Source: Deltaproteobacteria bacterium (lineage in GTDB: Bacteria; Desulfobacterota; UBA8473). Taken from it: a DNA stretch of 14,340 bases. The DNA lies in contig JAUXHQ010000014.1 of NCBI GenBank assembly GCA_030621455.1, positions 1-14,340 on the forward strand, read 5' to 3'. Position numbers and translations under genes: made by a program. Positions 7,195 through 14,340 of this stretch are shown here, piece by piece (positions within the stretch are counted from its first letter, which is position 1; each line of letters begins with the position of its first letter). The notes below the pieces were generated by a model. That model was not told the DNA's origin. It saw only the letters and a program-made list of their open reading frames with translations, and did no database searches.

Positions 7195-7281
7195 AATTGA
7201 GGGATTAAGGAATTTAGGGATTGTAGAATTGAAATTTATTAATGAATTCTATATCTTATATAATTCCTAAATCCCTCAATT
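7195..7281. repeat. Large inverted repeat in the rpmE-prfA spacer
   Basis: AATTGAGGGATTAAGGAATT (7195-7214) and its near-complement at 7262-7281 match at 19 of 20 positions around a 47-bp loop. The loop itself contains TAGAATT/AATTCTA pairing (7224-7230 and 7245-7251). A further AATTCCTCAATTT at 7285-7297 repeats the right-arm motif. There is no coding frame and no T-tract. It may be a small repeat element or an mRNA structure separating rpmE from prfA. The rest of this 246-bp spacer is AT-rich with no clear promoter. Confidence 0.65.
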
Positions 7282-7394
7282 CGCAATTCCTCAATTTAGG
7301 ATTAATTTGTGTTAATGTTTTTAAAGTAATAAAAGTGTACAGTTGCAAATGAAAGATGATGTTTATTGTATTAATTTATAGGAAGTAGTGAATC

Positions 7395-8456
7395 ATGTTC
7401 CAAGAACTAGAGACGGTTGAAGCAAGATCCATGGAATTGGATAAGCTTCTAAGCGATCCTGAAGTAACCAAGGACAACAAAAGATATCGAGAGATTGCCA
7501 AAGAGCATTCGAGCATATTCGGAATTGTTGATTTGTATAGAGACTACAAGAGGATTAGAAAGGAAATAGAGGAGAACAAGGGGTTCCTCGATGAGGACGA
7601 TGAAGAGATCAAAGAACTGGCCAAATCAGAGATAGACACCCTACAGCAAAATCTCCATGAATTGGAAAAACAGTTAAGACTATCACTCATTCCCAATGAT
7701 CCCAATGACAGCAGGAATACATTTCTGGAAATTAGGGCCGGTACTGGAGGTGAGGAAGCAAGTCTCTTTGTTGCAGATCTGTTCAGAATGTATTGCAGGT
7801 ATGCCGAGATTAGAGGGTGGAAGGTCGACATAATAGATCAAAACCATACCGGAGTAGGTGGTTTCAAAGAGATTATTGCACTCATAGAGGGGAAAAATGC
7901 ATATGGCAAACTGAAGTATGAAAGCGGTGTCCACCGTGTTCAGAGGGTACCGTCTACTGAGTCGCAAGGAAGGACCCACACGTCTGCCGTGACGGTTGCA
8001 ATTCTTCCCGAAGCTGATGATGTAGAAGTCCAAATAAACCCGAATGATTTGAAGATCGATGTCTTTCGTTCTTCAGGACCTGGGGGACAGAGTGTAAATA
8101 CCACTGATTCTGCAGTCCGCATAACCCATCTCCCAACTGATTTGGTAGTTACTTGCCAGGACGAAAAATCACAACACAAAAACAAGGCAAAGGCATTGAG
8201 GGTGCTCAAAGCTAGACTTTTAGAGAAATTATCTGAGGAACAGAGATCTGAGATCTCCGAGAATCGGAGAGTTCAGGTAGGTAGCGGAGACCGGAGTGAA
8301 AGGATCAGAACTTACAACTTTCCCCAAGGAAGAGTCACCGACCACCGTATTGGACTGACCCTTTACAAGCTGGGTAGAATCCTGGAGGGAGATCTTGACG
8401 AGATAATTGATCCGTTGGTTGCCTACTATCAAAACGAGGCCATGAAGTCCATATAA
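7395..8456 (+). CDS. prfA: Peptide chain release factor 1
   Basis: Class I release factor that reads UAA and UAG in the ribosomal A site and triggers peptidyl-tRNA hydrolysis. The length of 353 residues is normal. The stop-codon-reading segment is [15 protein letters not shown], with P186-S187-T188 at the RF1 PxT tripeptide (often PAT or PVT); RF2 would have SPF. The catalytic GGQ is at 230-232 within [12 protein letters not shown], and its glutamine is the target of the PrmC methyltransferase encoded next. The N-terminal coiled domain spans about 1-95. Start ATG 7395 is preceded by AGGAAG (7380-7385). No in-frame stop or programmed frameshift appears, as expected for RF1 rather than RF2. Confidence 0.98.
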   Translation: MFQELETVEARSMELDKLLSDPEVTKDNKRYREIAKEHSSIFGIVDLYRDYKRIRKEIEENKGFLDEDDEEIKELAKSEIDTLQQNLHELEKQLRLSLIPNDPNDSRNTFLEIRAGTGGEEASLFVADLFRMYCRYAEIRGWKVDIIDQNHTGVGGFKEIIALIEGKNAYGKLKYESGVHRVQRVPSTESQGRTHTSAVTVAILPEADDVEVQINPNDLKIDVFRSSGPGGQSVNTTDSAVRITHLPTDLVVTCQDEKSQHKNKAKALRVLKARLLEKLSEEQRSEISENRRVQVGSGDRSERIRTYNFPQGRVTDHRIGLTLYKLGRILEGDLDEIIDPLVAYYQNEAMKSI

Positions 8457-8540
8457 TAGAACCTTCTGAAGCAATCCTCCTCTACCTTTCGAATACAGAT
8501 TTCCATCTCCCTTCTATACTACTACAACTTAGGTTTTTCT

Positions 8541-8555
8541 TGGCACAGAAATTGC
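8541..8555 (+). promoter_or_regulatory. Strong sigma-54 (-24/-12) promoter match upstream of prmC
   Basis: TGGCACAGAAATTGC fits the consensus TGGCACG-N4-TTGC at every conserved position except the final G of the first block. GG (8542-8543) and GC (8554-8555) are exactly 12 bases apart. A T-rich tract precedes it. Transcription would start near 8567 and run into prmC, murA and the PilR-type activator. A sigma-54 activator encoded downstream in the same direction makes autoregulation plausible. Confidence 0.65.
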
Positions 8556-8631
8556 CCGGCTATATTATAGCAATCGGAGTGAGTCAAGACGATAAGAGCT
8601 ATTAAACAATAAAGTATCTAAGTCTTATTTT

Positions 8632-8655
8632 ACTTATCAACTTATGAACTTATCA
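8632..8655 (+). repeat. Three tandem 8-bp repeats downstream of the sigma-54 site
   Basis: ACTTATCA, ACTTATGA and ACTTATCA follow one another without gaps, 65 to 90 bp after the predicted transcription start. A regular 8-mer repeat could be a protein-binding array, but the region is AT-rich and slippage would also produce this. Confidence 0.4.
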
Positions 8656-8923
8656 GCTGTACTCCACTTTGGGTACTTACTTTATTATAAGTAACACCTG
8701 TGAAATGGAAAAAATCATGCCCGGAAAAACCAAAGTTGGAGTATTATTTACGTAAAGCCTTGTCACAAACCCCTATTTACCGATGAGCCGCTAATACACG
8801 AAGAACGAAAACCTTATGACAAATTGTAGTTCATAAGAAGTAAACGAATACCCCCCCGACAATGGCTTAAAGGCATAATTACAAATGAGTTTCAAAATCT
8901 CTGTTCTATAGGATATAGTTTTT
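8656..8923 (+). other. Leader region upstream of prmC with a hairpin resembling the MITE interior
   Basis: No gene is apparent. CTTATGA (8813-8819) pairs with TCATAAG (8831-8837) around a loop ending TTGTAG. The phrase TGTAGTTCATAAGAAGTAAA resembles the central part of MITE copy 1 (TGTAGTTCACAA, then AGAAGTAAG), so this may be the decayed inside of a third relative whose ends are no longer recognisable. Confidence 0.3.
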
Positions 8924-9814
8924 TTGAATGATAAGATTTGGACCGTCCTGCGGGTACTCAATTGGACGACCGGATACTTCTTGGAAAACGGGATTGAAAA
9001 CCCCAGATTAGATGCCGAGATATTACTGGCTCGCTCTTTGAGGACCAACCGACTCGGTCTATACCTAGAGTATGACAAGCCTCTTGAAAAAGAGGAATTA
9101 ACAGAATACAAGAAGCTTATCAAAAGAAGGATTAAGAGAGAACCACTACAGTATATTGTCGGCTATCAGGAGTTCTGGTCATTAAAGTTCAAAGTTGACA
9201 GAGGGGTGCTTATCCCTCGTCCGGAAACTGAGATACTGGTTGAAGAAGTATTAAAGGTATTTCCTCAGGACAAACCATGGAGTAAGACTATAAATATCCT
9301 GGAGATCGGGACAGGGAGTGGGGCTATAGCTGTTACCCTGGCTAAGGAACTCCAGGGGGTATTTATCATTGCAACGGATATATCAGATAGAGCCTTGCAT
9401 ATTGCGAAAGAAAATGCAAAGAACCACGTGGTGGAGAGACACATAACATTTTTAAAAGGGGATCTCTTACGGCCGGTTAGGAGAAGAATAGAGTTCTTTG
9501 ATCTTGTGATATCCAATCCGCCTTATATACCCGGGGCAGACTTCCAGCGTCTTGAACCGGAGGTCAGGGATTTTGAACCGAGAATTGCCCTGGATGGTGG
9601 CAAAGAAGGGCTGAGATTTTACCGGCAAATATTGCCTCAGGTAGGCAAGCACTTGGCGAAAGGTGGTTGGTTGATGTTGGAAGTGGGTAAAGGTCAATAC
9701 CAAGAAGTACGCAACCTCATGGAATCCTCGGGGGGGTTCCGGACACCTTCCACTGTGAAAGATCTTTCAGGAATTGAAAGGGTCGTAAGCGCTCAGAAAA
9801 AGGATAGAGTGTAA
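8924..9814 (+). CDS. prmC: Release-factor glutamine N5-methyltransferase PrmC (HemK family)
   Basis: SAM-dependent enzyme that methylates the GGQ glutamine of release factors. It has 296 residues: an N-terminal helical domain (1-85, with PRLDAEILLA and REPLQYIVG), then a Rossmann methyltransferase domain with IPRPETE (97-103), the SAM loop LEIGTGSGAIA (126-136), acidic D152 and the catalytic NPPY (198-201). The TTG at 8924 is the only usable start, since TAG lies in frame at 8909-8911; its ribosome site is weak (AGGAT at 8910-8914). The 3' end is unusual: the last codons AGA GTG TAA fall at the left edge of a MITE-like insertion, so the stop codon is element-derived. Without the insertion the frame would read AAG GAA TAG. 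The catalytic domain is not affected. Confidence 0.97.
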   Translation: MNDKIWTVLRVLNWTTGYFLENGIENPRLDAEILLARSLRTNRLGLYLEYDKPLEKEELTEYKKLIKRRIKREPLQYIVGYQEFWSLKFKVDRGVLIPRPETEILVEEVLKVFPQDKPWSKTINILEIGTGSGAIAVTLAKELQGVFIIATDISDRALHIAKENAKNHVVERHITFLKGDLLRPVRRRIEFFDLVISNPPYIPGADFQRLEPEVRDFEPRIALDGGKEGLRFYRQILPQVGKHLAKGGWLMLEVGKGQYQEVRNLMESSGGFRTPSTVKDLSGIERVVSAQKKDRV

Positions 9815-10024
9815 CCTTTTTTCGTTGGTGTTGCTGGCCGTATATTTCTTCTTGCCTGTTATAAACTACACTTTTGCAACACATGTTAATGCTTATTCAT
9901 TCGTAGTTTCAATAGGTTACATGTGATTTGATCGGGTTTTTGCGTATAACAAGCAATAAGAAACACACGGCCAGCAAGAAAATTCGGTATATTTTTCTCA
10001 GGTAAAACAAAAAAGGTTACACTC
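9807..10024. mobile_element. MITE-like element, copy 2 (218 bp), inserted between prmC and murA
   Basis: The ends GAGTGTAACCTTTTTT (9807-9822) and its exact complement at 10009-10024 are perfect 16-bp inverted repeats, the same ends as copy 1 upstream of rho. AAAAGGATA stands directly outside both ends (9798-9806 and 10025-10033), a perfect 9-bp target-site duplication. Inner arms also pair (TGCTGGCCGT near 9830 with ACGGCCAGCA near 9967; GCCTGTTATA with TATAACAAGC), so the whole element can fold. It encodes no protein. The left end provides the TAA stop of prmC (9812-9814), and the right duplication lies in the ribosome-site region of murA. Perfect duplication here against a decayed one at copy 1 suggests this insertion is the younger. 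Confidence 0.88.
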
Positions 10025-10042
10025 AAAAGGATAAGGAATAGG

Positions 10043-11293
10043 TTGGAAAGGATAATAATCAACGGTGGCAGGAGATTGAGGGGCGAAGTTCGGATCAGTG
10101 GCGCTAAGAACGCTGCACTACCAATCCTTACATCTTCCATACTTACGGAAGGTTGGAATACGTTCTCAAATGTCCCAAATCTGAGAGACATACACACAAT
10201 AAAGACGTTACTTCTCGATCTTGGGGCGGAGATTGAAGATGGGAAGGATTTAAGGATCAATGCCAGTGGTTTGAACAACCATGAGGCTTTATATGCTCTC
10301 GTCAAGACAATGCGCGCCTCTGTCCTGGTACTGGGACCTTTACTTGCCAAATTGGGGAAGGCAAGGGTTTCTTTGCCTGGTGGATGTGCTATTGGCGCAA
10401 GACCGATTAATCTTCATCTGAGTGGATTAGCTGCTTTAGGGGCAAATATAGAGCTCAGAAATGGTTATGTAGAAGCAAAGGCAAGACATCTCAAGGGTGC
10501 TCCGGTCTTTTTCGACGTCCCAACCGTTACCGGAACAGAAAATCTAATGATGGCGGCGAGTTTGGCCGAAGGGATAACTACACTCAATAATGCCGCCCGA
10601 GAGCCTGAAGTGGTAGAACTGGCCAATGTCTTGAAAAAGATGGGGGCAAACATAAAGGGAGAAGGCACGGAGATCATAACTATCGAGGGAACAAAGGTAT
10701 TGAAACCAATCATCCATTCGATTATGCCGGATAGGATAGAAACAGGGACATTTATGGTTGCCGCAGGGATAACTGCTGGTGATATTAGAGTTCGGAATTG
10801 CAACCTGAACCACCTGGATTCGGTAATCAGCAAACTCAGGGAAACAGGGCTTAAGATAACCGAGGAGAGTGACGGGCTCAGAGTAGTTGGCAACAAATTA
10901 ATACGTACAGTCGACATAAAGACAATGCCCTATCCCGGGTTCCCTACGGACATGCAAGCCCAGATGATGGCGTTAATGGCTGTTGCCAGTGGGACAAGTG
11001 TGATACTTGAAACGGTTTTCGAAAACAGGTTCATGCATGTGAGTGAGATTAGAAGGATGGGAGCAGATATCAGAATCGATGGGCGAAGTGCGATTGTAAA
11101 GGGTGTTCGAAAATTAAGCGGCGCCCCTGTTATGGCGACTGACCTGAGAGCCAGCGCTTCTCTTATTTTGGCCGGGCTTGCGGCGAAAGGAAGGACCGAA
11201 ATATCAAGGGTATATCATATAGACAGGGGATACGATGGCATAGTTGAAAAACTATCAAATTTGGGAGCGGATATACAGCGGGTGAATGATTAG
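10043..11293 (+). CDS. murA: UDP-N-acetylglucosamine 1-carboxyvinyltransferase MurA
   Basis: First committed step of peptidoglycan synthesis: transfer of enolpyruvate from PEP to UDP-GlcNAc in the cytosol. The 416-residue length matches the family. Visible residues include K22-N23 in SGAKNAA, R91 in TMRAS, the loop [11 protein letters not shown] with the PEP-reactive Cys115, and D303 in [10 protein letters not shown]. Cys115 is the fosfomycin-target residue; Asp there would indicate natural resistance, which is not the case. The start is TTG at 10043, preceded by AAGGA-type sequence (10034-10038); [16 protein letters not shown] is the expected N-terminus. Before the MITE insertion the prmC stop would have ended one base upstream, implying former tight coupling. 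Its stop is followed after 16 bp by the PilR-type gene. Confidence 0.98.
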   Translation: MERIIINGGRRLRGEVRISGAKNAALPILTSSILTEGWNTFSNVPNLRDIHTIKTLLLDLGAEIEDGKDLRINASGLNNHEALYALVKTMRASVLVLGPLLAKLGKARVSLPGGCAIGARPINLHLSGLAALGANIELRNGYVEAKARHLKGAPVFFDVPTVTGTENLMMAASLAEGITTLNNAAREPEVVELANVLKKMGANIKGEGTEIITIEGTKVLKPIIHSIMPDRIETGTFMVAAGITAGDIRVRNCNLNHLDSVISKLRETGLKITEESDGLRVVGNKLIRTVDIKTMPYPGFPTDMQAQMMALMAVASGTSVILETVFENRFMHVSEIRRMGADIRIDGRSAIVKGVRKLSGAPVMATDLRASASLILAGLAAKGRTEISRVYHIDRGYDGIVEKLSNLGADIQRVND

Positions 11294-11309
11294 ACGTAGG
11301 GGACTTAAC

Positions 11310-12707
11310 ATGGCGAAAATACTGGTAGTTGATGATGAATCGAGCATGCTGGAATTTTTGGATATCATGCTGAGGAAAGAAGGGTACGACGTTACCTGTA
11401 CTACAAGCGGTAAAGAGGCTATAGGTTTTTGCGGGGAAAGCCATTATGATATGGTAATCACGGACATAAAGATGCCGAAGGTTACCGGATTGGATGTTCT
11501 GCGTCGGGTCAAAGAGATATCTCCTGAAACCGTCATTATTTTGATTACCGCCTATGCTACTATGGAGACAGCCATTCAGGCCATGAAGGAAGGCGCTTAC
11601 GACTATATTTCCAAGCCATTCAGAGTAGATGAGGTAAAGATGATCATCAAGAATGCATTGGAAAGCAAAGAACAGAATAAAGGAGGCGCCCTCCTCAAGG
11701 GCAAGGCCAAGTATAGTTATAGGTTCGGCAGTGTTGATTTGGTTGGAAAGAGCAAGGAGATGATGCGGGTCTATGATCTTATTCAAAAGGTAGCGCAGAC
11801 CAAGTCAAATGTACTGATTCTGGGAGAGAGTGGGACCGGAAAAGAATTGGTGGCAAGGTCCATTCACGACAACAGCTCTCGAAAGGACCACCCCCTCTTG
11901 ACCATTAATTGTGGAGGTGTCCCCGAGAACTTGCTTGAGAGTGAATTGTTTGGGTACAAGAAGGGAGCTTTTACCGGCGCGCTTCACAATAAGGTGGGGT
12001 TGTTTGAGGCAGCCCATGAAGGAACGGTTTTCTTGGACGAGGTGGGCGACCTTCTCTTACCCATGCAGGTTAAGCTGCTGAGGGTGGTTCAGGAGAAGAC
12101 CTTTAACCCAATAGGTGGAACTGAAGAGAAATCCGTGGATGTTAGAATAATTTCAGCTACAAATAAAGATTTGGAAAAGATGGTTATTGAAGGGGAATTC
12201 AGGGAAGATCTGTTCTATCGTTTAAATATAATCCAGATCAGGATTCCACCCCTGAGAGAGAGAAAAGAGGATATCCCGATCCTTGCTAATTATTTTCTGG
12301 AAAAATATTCCCGGGAATTGGGAAAAAGCATAAAAAAGATTTCATCCTATGCCATGGAGGCTCTCTTGGATTATAGTTTCCCCGGAAACGTGAGGGAACT
12401 CCAGACCATAATAGAGAGAAGTGTTGCATTGGAAACATCAAACATTGTCCTTCCTGAGAGTTTGACCCTTGCATCACTCAAGAACGGTTCTAAGGAATTG
12501 AACAGAGAAATAAAGATAGAGATCCCCCGCGAAGGGCTGAACCTTGAAGAGGCAATGGGAAATCTCGAAAAGGACGTACTCTTGACCGCTCTAAAAAGGA
12601 CACACGGGGCAAAGAAGAAAGCGGCAGAACTGCTTAATATCAGTTTCAGGTCTATCCGCTATAAGTTGGAAAAATACGGAATAACAGATGTGGAGGAGGG
12701 CTTCTAA
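11310..12707 (+). CDS. PilR/NtrC-type sigma-54-dependent response regulator
   Basis: A 465-residue transcription activator. The receiver (1-118) has D8-D9, phosphoacceptor D52 in ITDIKMP, T80 and K102. The AAA+ domain (about 140-372) is complete: Walker A GESGTGKE (172-179), sigma-54-contacting GAFTGA (219-224), Walker B FLDE (241-244), Arg finger R304 in LFYRLN, and sensor II FPGNVREL. The C-terminal Fis-type helix-turn-helix (about 430-456) contains THGAKKKAAELLNISFRSIRYKL, close to PilR proteins. Start chosen at ATG 11310 after TAGGGGAC; ATG 11286 would overlap murA and add eight residues before the receiver. It sits between murA and a PilS-like kinase, its probable partner. Every catalytic position lost in the degenerate protein at 374-2245 is present here. 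Confidence 0.95.
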   Translation: MAKILVVDDESSMLEFLDIMLRKEGYDVTCTTSGKEAIGFCGESHYDMVITDIKMPKVTGLDVLRRVKEISPETVIILITAYATMETAIQAMKEGAYDYISKPFRVDEVKMIIKNALESKEQNKGGALLKGKAKYSYRFGSVDLVGKSKEMMRVYDLIQKVAQTKSNVLILGESGTGKELVARSIHDNSSRKDHPLLTINCGGVPENLLESELFGYKKGAFTGALHNKVGLFEAAHEGTVFLDEVGDLLLPMQVKLLRVVQEKTFNPIGGTEEKSVDVRIISATNKDLEKMVIEGEFREDLFYRLNIIQIRIPPLRERKEDIPILANYFLEKYSRELGKSIKKISSYAMEALLDYSFPGNVRELQTIIERSVALETSNIVLPESLTLASLKNGSKELNREIKIEIPREGLNLEEAMGNLEKDVLLTALKRTHGAKKKAAELLNISFRSIRYKLEKYGITDVEEGF

Positions 12708-12738
12708 ACACAGGTTACGCGTGAGGGGGAAAACCCAA

Positions 12739-14340
12739 GTGGAGGATGGCCGGACAGAACTCCTGAAGAGGCTTCACTGGTTGATGTTCTTTAGGGTGGT
12801 TGTCATTACGTTCCTTCTGGGTTGCACCGTACTGGTGCAGTTGAAGCAAACTACTTCGTATCTCACCCCTTTTCTAATATATCTTTACTCTTTTGTGGGG
12901 ACTGTTTACGCCCTGACTGTCATATATATTCTAACCTTGAACTGGATCAAAAACCTCCCGGTTTTTGCCTACCTCCAGATAATATTGGACACCTTCCTAA
13001 TCACGTTCTTAGTATATTTTACCGGTGGGAAGGAAAGTATATTCCAGTTCATGTATTTCCTCTCCATCATTACAGGCAGCATTCTTGTATATAGAAAGGG
13101 TGGGTTCCTCGTTGCCTCGCTTTGCAGTGTCCTGTACGGGGGACTTCTGGACCTTGAATTCTACGGGGTAATTCATCCTATCTACGGTAAGGTGATTGAA
13201 GAAAAGGGTTATGAGAGTACGGATCTATTTTACTCTATCTTGATAAACATCACTGCCTTTTACCTGGTTGCATTTTTAAGCAGTCTGCTTTCGGAACAGG
13301 CGAGGAAATCGAAGAGTGAGCTGCAAAAAAAACAGGTTGATTTTGACCAGTTGGAGGCGTTGAATAGAAACATAGTCCAGAGTATTAGCGGTGGTTTATT
13401 GGCCACTGACCTGGAGGGCAGGGTTACTTTTTTCAATAAGGTAGCTGAGGAGATAACGGGTTATAATTGCTCTCAGGTCTATCATTCAAACGTCGAGGAG
13501 ATACTTCCCTTTCTAAAGGACAGGAAAGGGATTTTTAAGGAACCCTCAAATCCGGGTCATCCTCCCTTTCGTTTTGAAAGCAGATTTAAAAGAGAGGATG
13601 GAAATGTTCTATACCTTGGTTTTTCCATCTCCCCATTGAAGGATTCGAGCGGGGAAGAGCTGGGGAGTATCCTGACATTTCAGGATTTGACCAGGTTTAA
13701 GGAGATGGAAGAACATATCAAGATGGTCGACAGGTTGGCGGCCGTAGGTCGATTGTCAGCAGGGATTGCCCACGAGATGAGAAACCCCTTGGCGTCGGTT
13801 AGCGGGTCTATTCAGGTATTGAAAGAGGAGTTAGCGCTTGAGGACCGAAACGAACGGTTGATGGATATTGCCATAAGGGAAACGGATAGATTAAACTCCC
13901 TGATCACCGACTTCATGTTGTTTGCTCAGCCTGGTCTGGGGAAGAAAGAGGTTGTCAATGTCACCAGAGTTGTCAGGGATACCCTAAATGAATTTATTTC
14001 CAGCCCTGAGTGGAACAATGCTATAGAGGTCGTTAAAGACTTTTCAGGAGACATCAAGGTGGAGGCGGACCCCAAACAGTTAGAACAGGTGTTGAGGAAC
14101 CTCTTTGTCAATGCCGTCCAGGCAATGCCGGAGGGCGGAAATCTGGGAATAGAGGTGAGACGTCTGGGGCCTGTAAGCGCCGGGAAACTGCCCGCAGCCA
14201 AGATCTTGGAGATCATCGTAAGAGATACTGGCTGCGGCATACCGAAAGAGAACCAGGATAAAGTGTTTGACCCTTTCTTTACTACCAAGGACAGGGGTAC
14301 AGGCATGGGATTGGCTATCGCATACAGGATAATAGAAAGT
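12739..14340 (+). CDS. PilS-type membrane PAS histidine kinase (3' truncated by window)
   Basis: The frame stays open to the window edge (534 residues seen). Six hydrophobic segments, about 15-34, 44-66, 75-95, 99-118, 121-137 and 165-184, form a membrane sensor like that of PilS. A short coiled linker follows, then a PAS domain (208-315) beginning NIVQSISGGLLATDLEGRV. HisKA has His345 in GIAHEMRNPLASVSGSIQVL, a PilS-like phrase. The ATPase domain shows N-box LRNLFVNAVQAM, G1 RDTGCGIP, F-box FDPFFTTK and G2 GTGMGLAI. Start set at GTG 12739 preceded by GAGGGGGA (12723-12730); GTG 12721 and ATG 12688, overlapping the activator gene, are in-frame alternatives. It is the likely cognate kinase of the preceding regulator. 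Whether it controls pili cannot be told here, since no pilus genes are in view. Confidence 0.93.
   Translation, partial: MEDGRTELLKRLHWLMFFRVVVITFLLGCTVLVQLKQTTSYLTPFLIYLYSFVGTVYALTVIYILTLNWIKNLPVFAYLQIILDTFLITFLVYFTGGKESIFQFMYFLSIITGSILVYRKGGFLVASLCSVLYGGLLDLEFYGVIHPIYGKVIEEKGYESTDLFYSILINITAFYLVAFLSSLLSEQARKSKSELQKKQVDFDQLEALNRNIVQSISGGLLATDLEGRVTFFNKVAEEITGYNCSQVYHSNVEEILPFLKDRKGIFKEPSNPGHPPFRFESRFKREDGNVLYLGFSISPLKDSSGEELGSILTFQDLTRFKEMEEHIKMVDRLAAVGRLSAGIAHEMRNPLASVSGSIQVLKEELALEDRNERLMDIAIRETDRLNSLITDFMLFAQPGLGKKEVVNVTRVVRDTLNEFISSPEWNNAIEVVKDFSGDIKVEADPKQLEQVLRNLFVNAVQAMPEGGNLGIEVRRLGPVSAGKLPAAKILEIIVRDTGCGIPKENQDKVFDPFFTTKDRGTGMGLAIAYRIIES

Noticed and set aside
7161..7339. GGGTTACACTTTTTT and AAAAGTGTA as possible ends of a third copy of the 218-bp family
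   Set aside because: Pairing is only about 9 bp, the orientation of the GGTTACAC core is reversed relative to the family's left end, and no flanking duplication is present.
8928..8930. ATG next to the prmC start
   Set aside because: It is in a different frame; only the TTG at 8924 opens the PrmC frame after the in-frame TAG at 8909.
9886..10350. A 154-codon minus-strand frame over the MITE and the start of murA
   Set aside because: It is antisense to murA, and its other part is non-coding repeat sequence; not a transposase.
11163..11786. A 207-codon minus-strand frame across the murA/activator junction
   Set aside because: It is antisense to two well-supported genes and has no recognisable domain.
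12822..13094. A 90-codon + strand frame
   Set aside because: It lies out of frame inside the membrane-sensor part of the PilS-type kinase, whose own frame is open throughout with hydrophobic segments.
1..14340. CRISPR arrays, tRNA or rRNA genes, and defence systems
   Set aside because: No regularly spaced repeats, no cloverleaf or rRNA signature, and no nuclease or toxin-like frames were found.

Overview
All recognisable genes lie on the + strand. The window joins a bacterial housekeeping block (rho, rpmE, prfA, prmC, murA) to sensory genes linked to sigma-54. The order rho-rpmE-prfA-prmC-murA, together with several two-component kinases and an NtrC/PilR-type activator, resembles deltaproteobacterial, Nitrospirae-like, NC10-like or anammox-planctomycete (Brocadiales-like) genomes. 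Moderate GC and AT-rich, repeat-laden spacers fit the last group, but taxonomy cannot be fixed from this sequence alone.

Region 1 (1-4771) is sensory. The C-terminal end of a histidine kinase overlaps by 4 bp a 623-residue protein. That protein has the layout receiver / NtrC-type AAA+ / HisKA / HATPase, but nearly every catalytic residue of its receiver, AAA+ and ATPase domains is replaced while the H-box histidine is kept. A 101-bp inverted-repeat element, a rho-independent terminator and a possible sigma-54 promoter follow. Next come an intact receiver-histidine kinase, a tiny remnant resembling the start of a four-helix-bundle (S23-type) protein, and an unrecognised 244-residue protein.

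Region 2 (4772-5593) is an 822-bp spacer upstream of rho. It holds a candidate sigma-70 promoter, a long imperfect hairpin, a 220-bp MITE-like element with 20-bp ends, and a 144-bp MITE-like element with 17-bp ends flanked by a 4-bp duplication.

Region 3 (5594-11293) encodes Rho, ribosomal protein bL31, release factor 1, its methyltransferase PrmC, and MurA. A strong sigma-54 promoter match lies about 380 bp upstream of prmC. A 218-bp MITE-like element, related to the one upstream of rho, sits exactly between prmC and murA. It is flanked by a perfect 9-bp target duplication and now supplies the prmC stop codon. Removing it in silico restores a prmC reading frame that stops one base before murA.

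Region 4 (11310-14340) encodes a PilR/NtrC-type sigma-54 activator and the N-terminal 534 residues of a six-transmembrane PilS-type PAS histidine kinase, continuing past the window edge. Because the activator lies downstream of a sigma-54 promoter match in the same run of genes, an autoregulatory loop that also covers prmC and murA is a reasonable inference.
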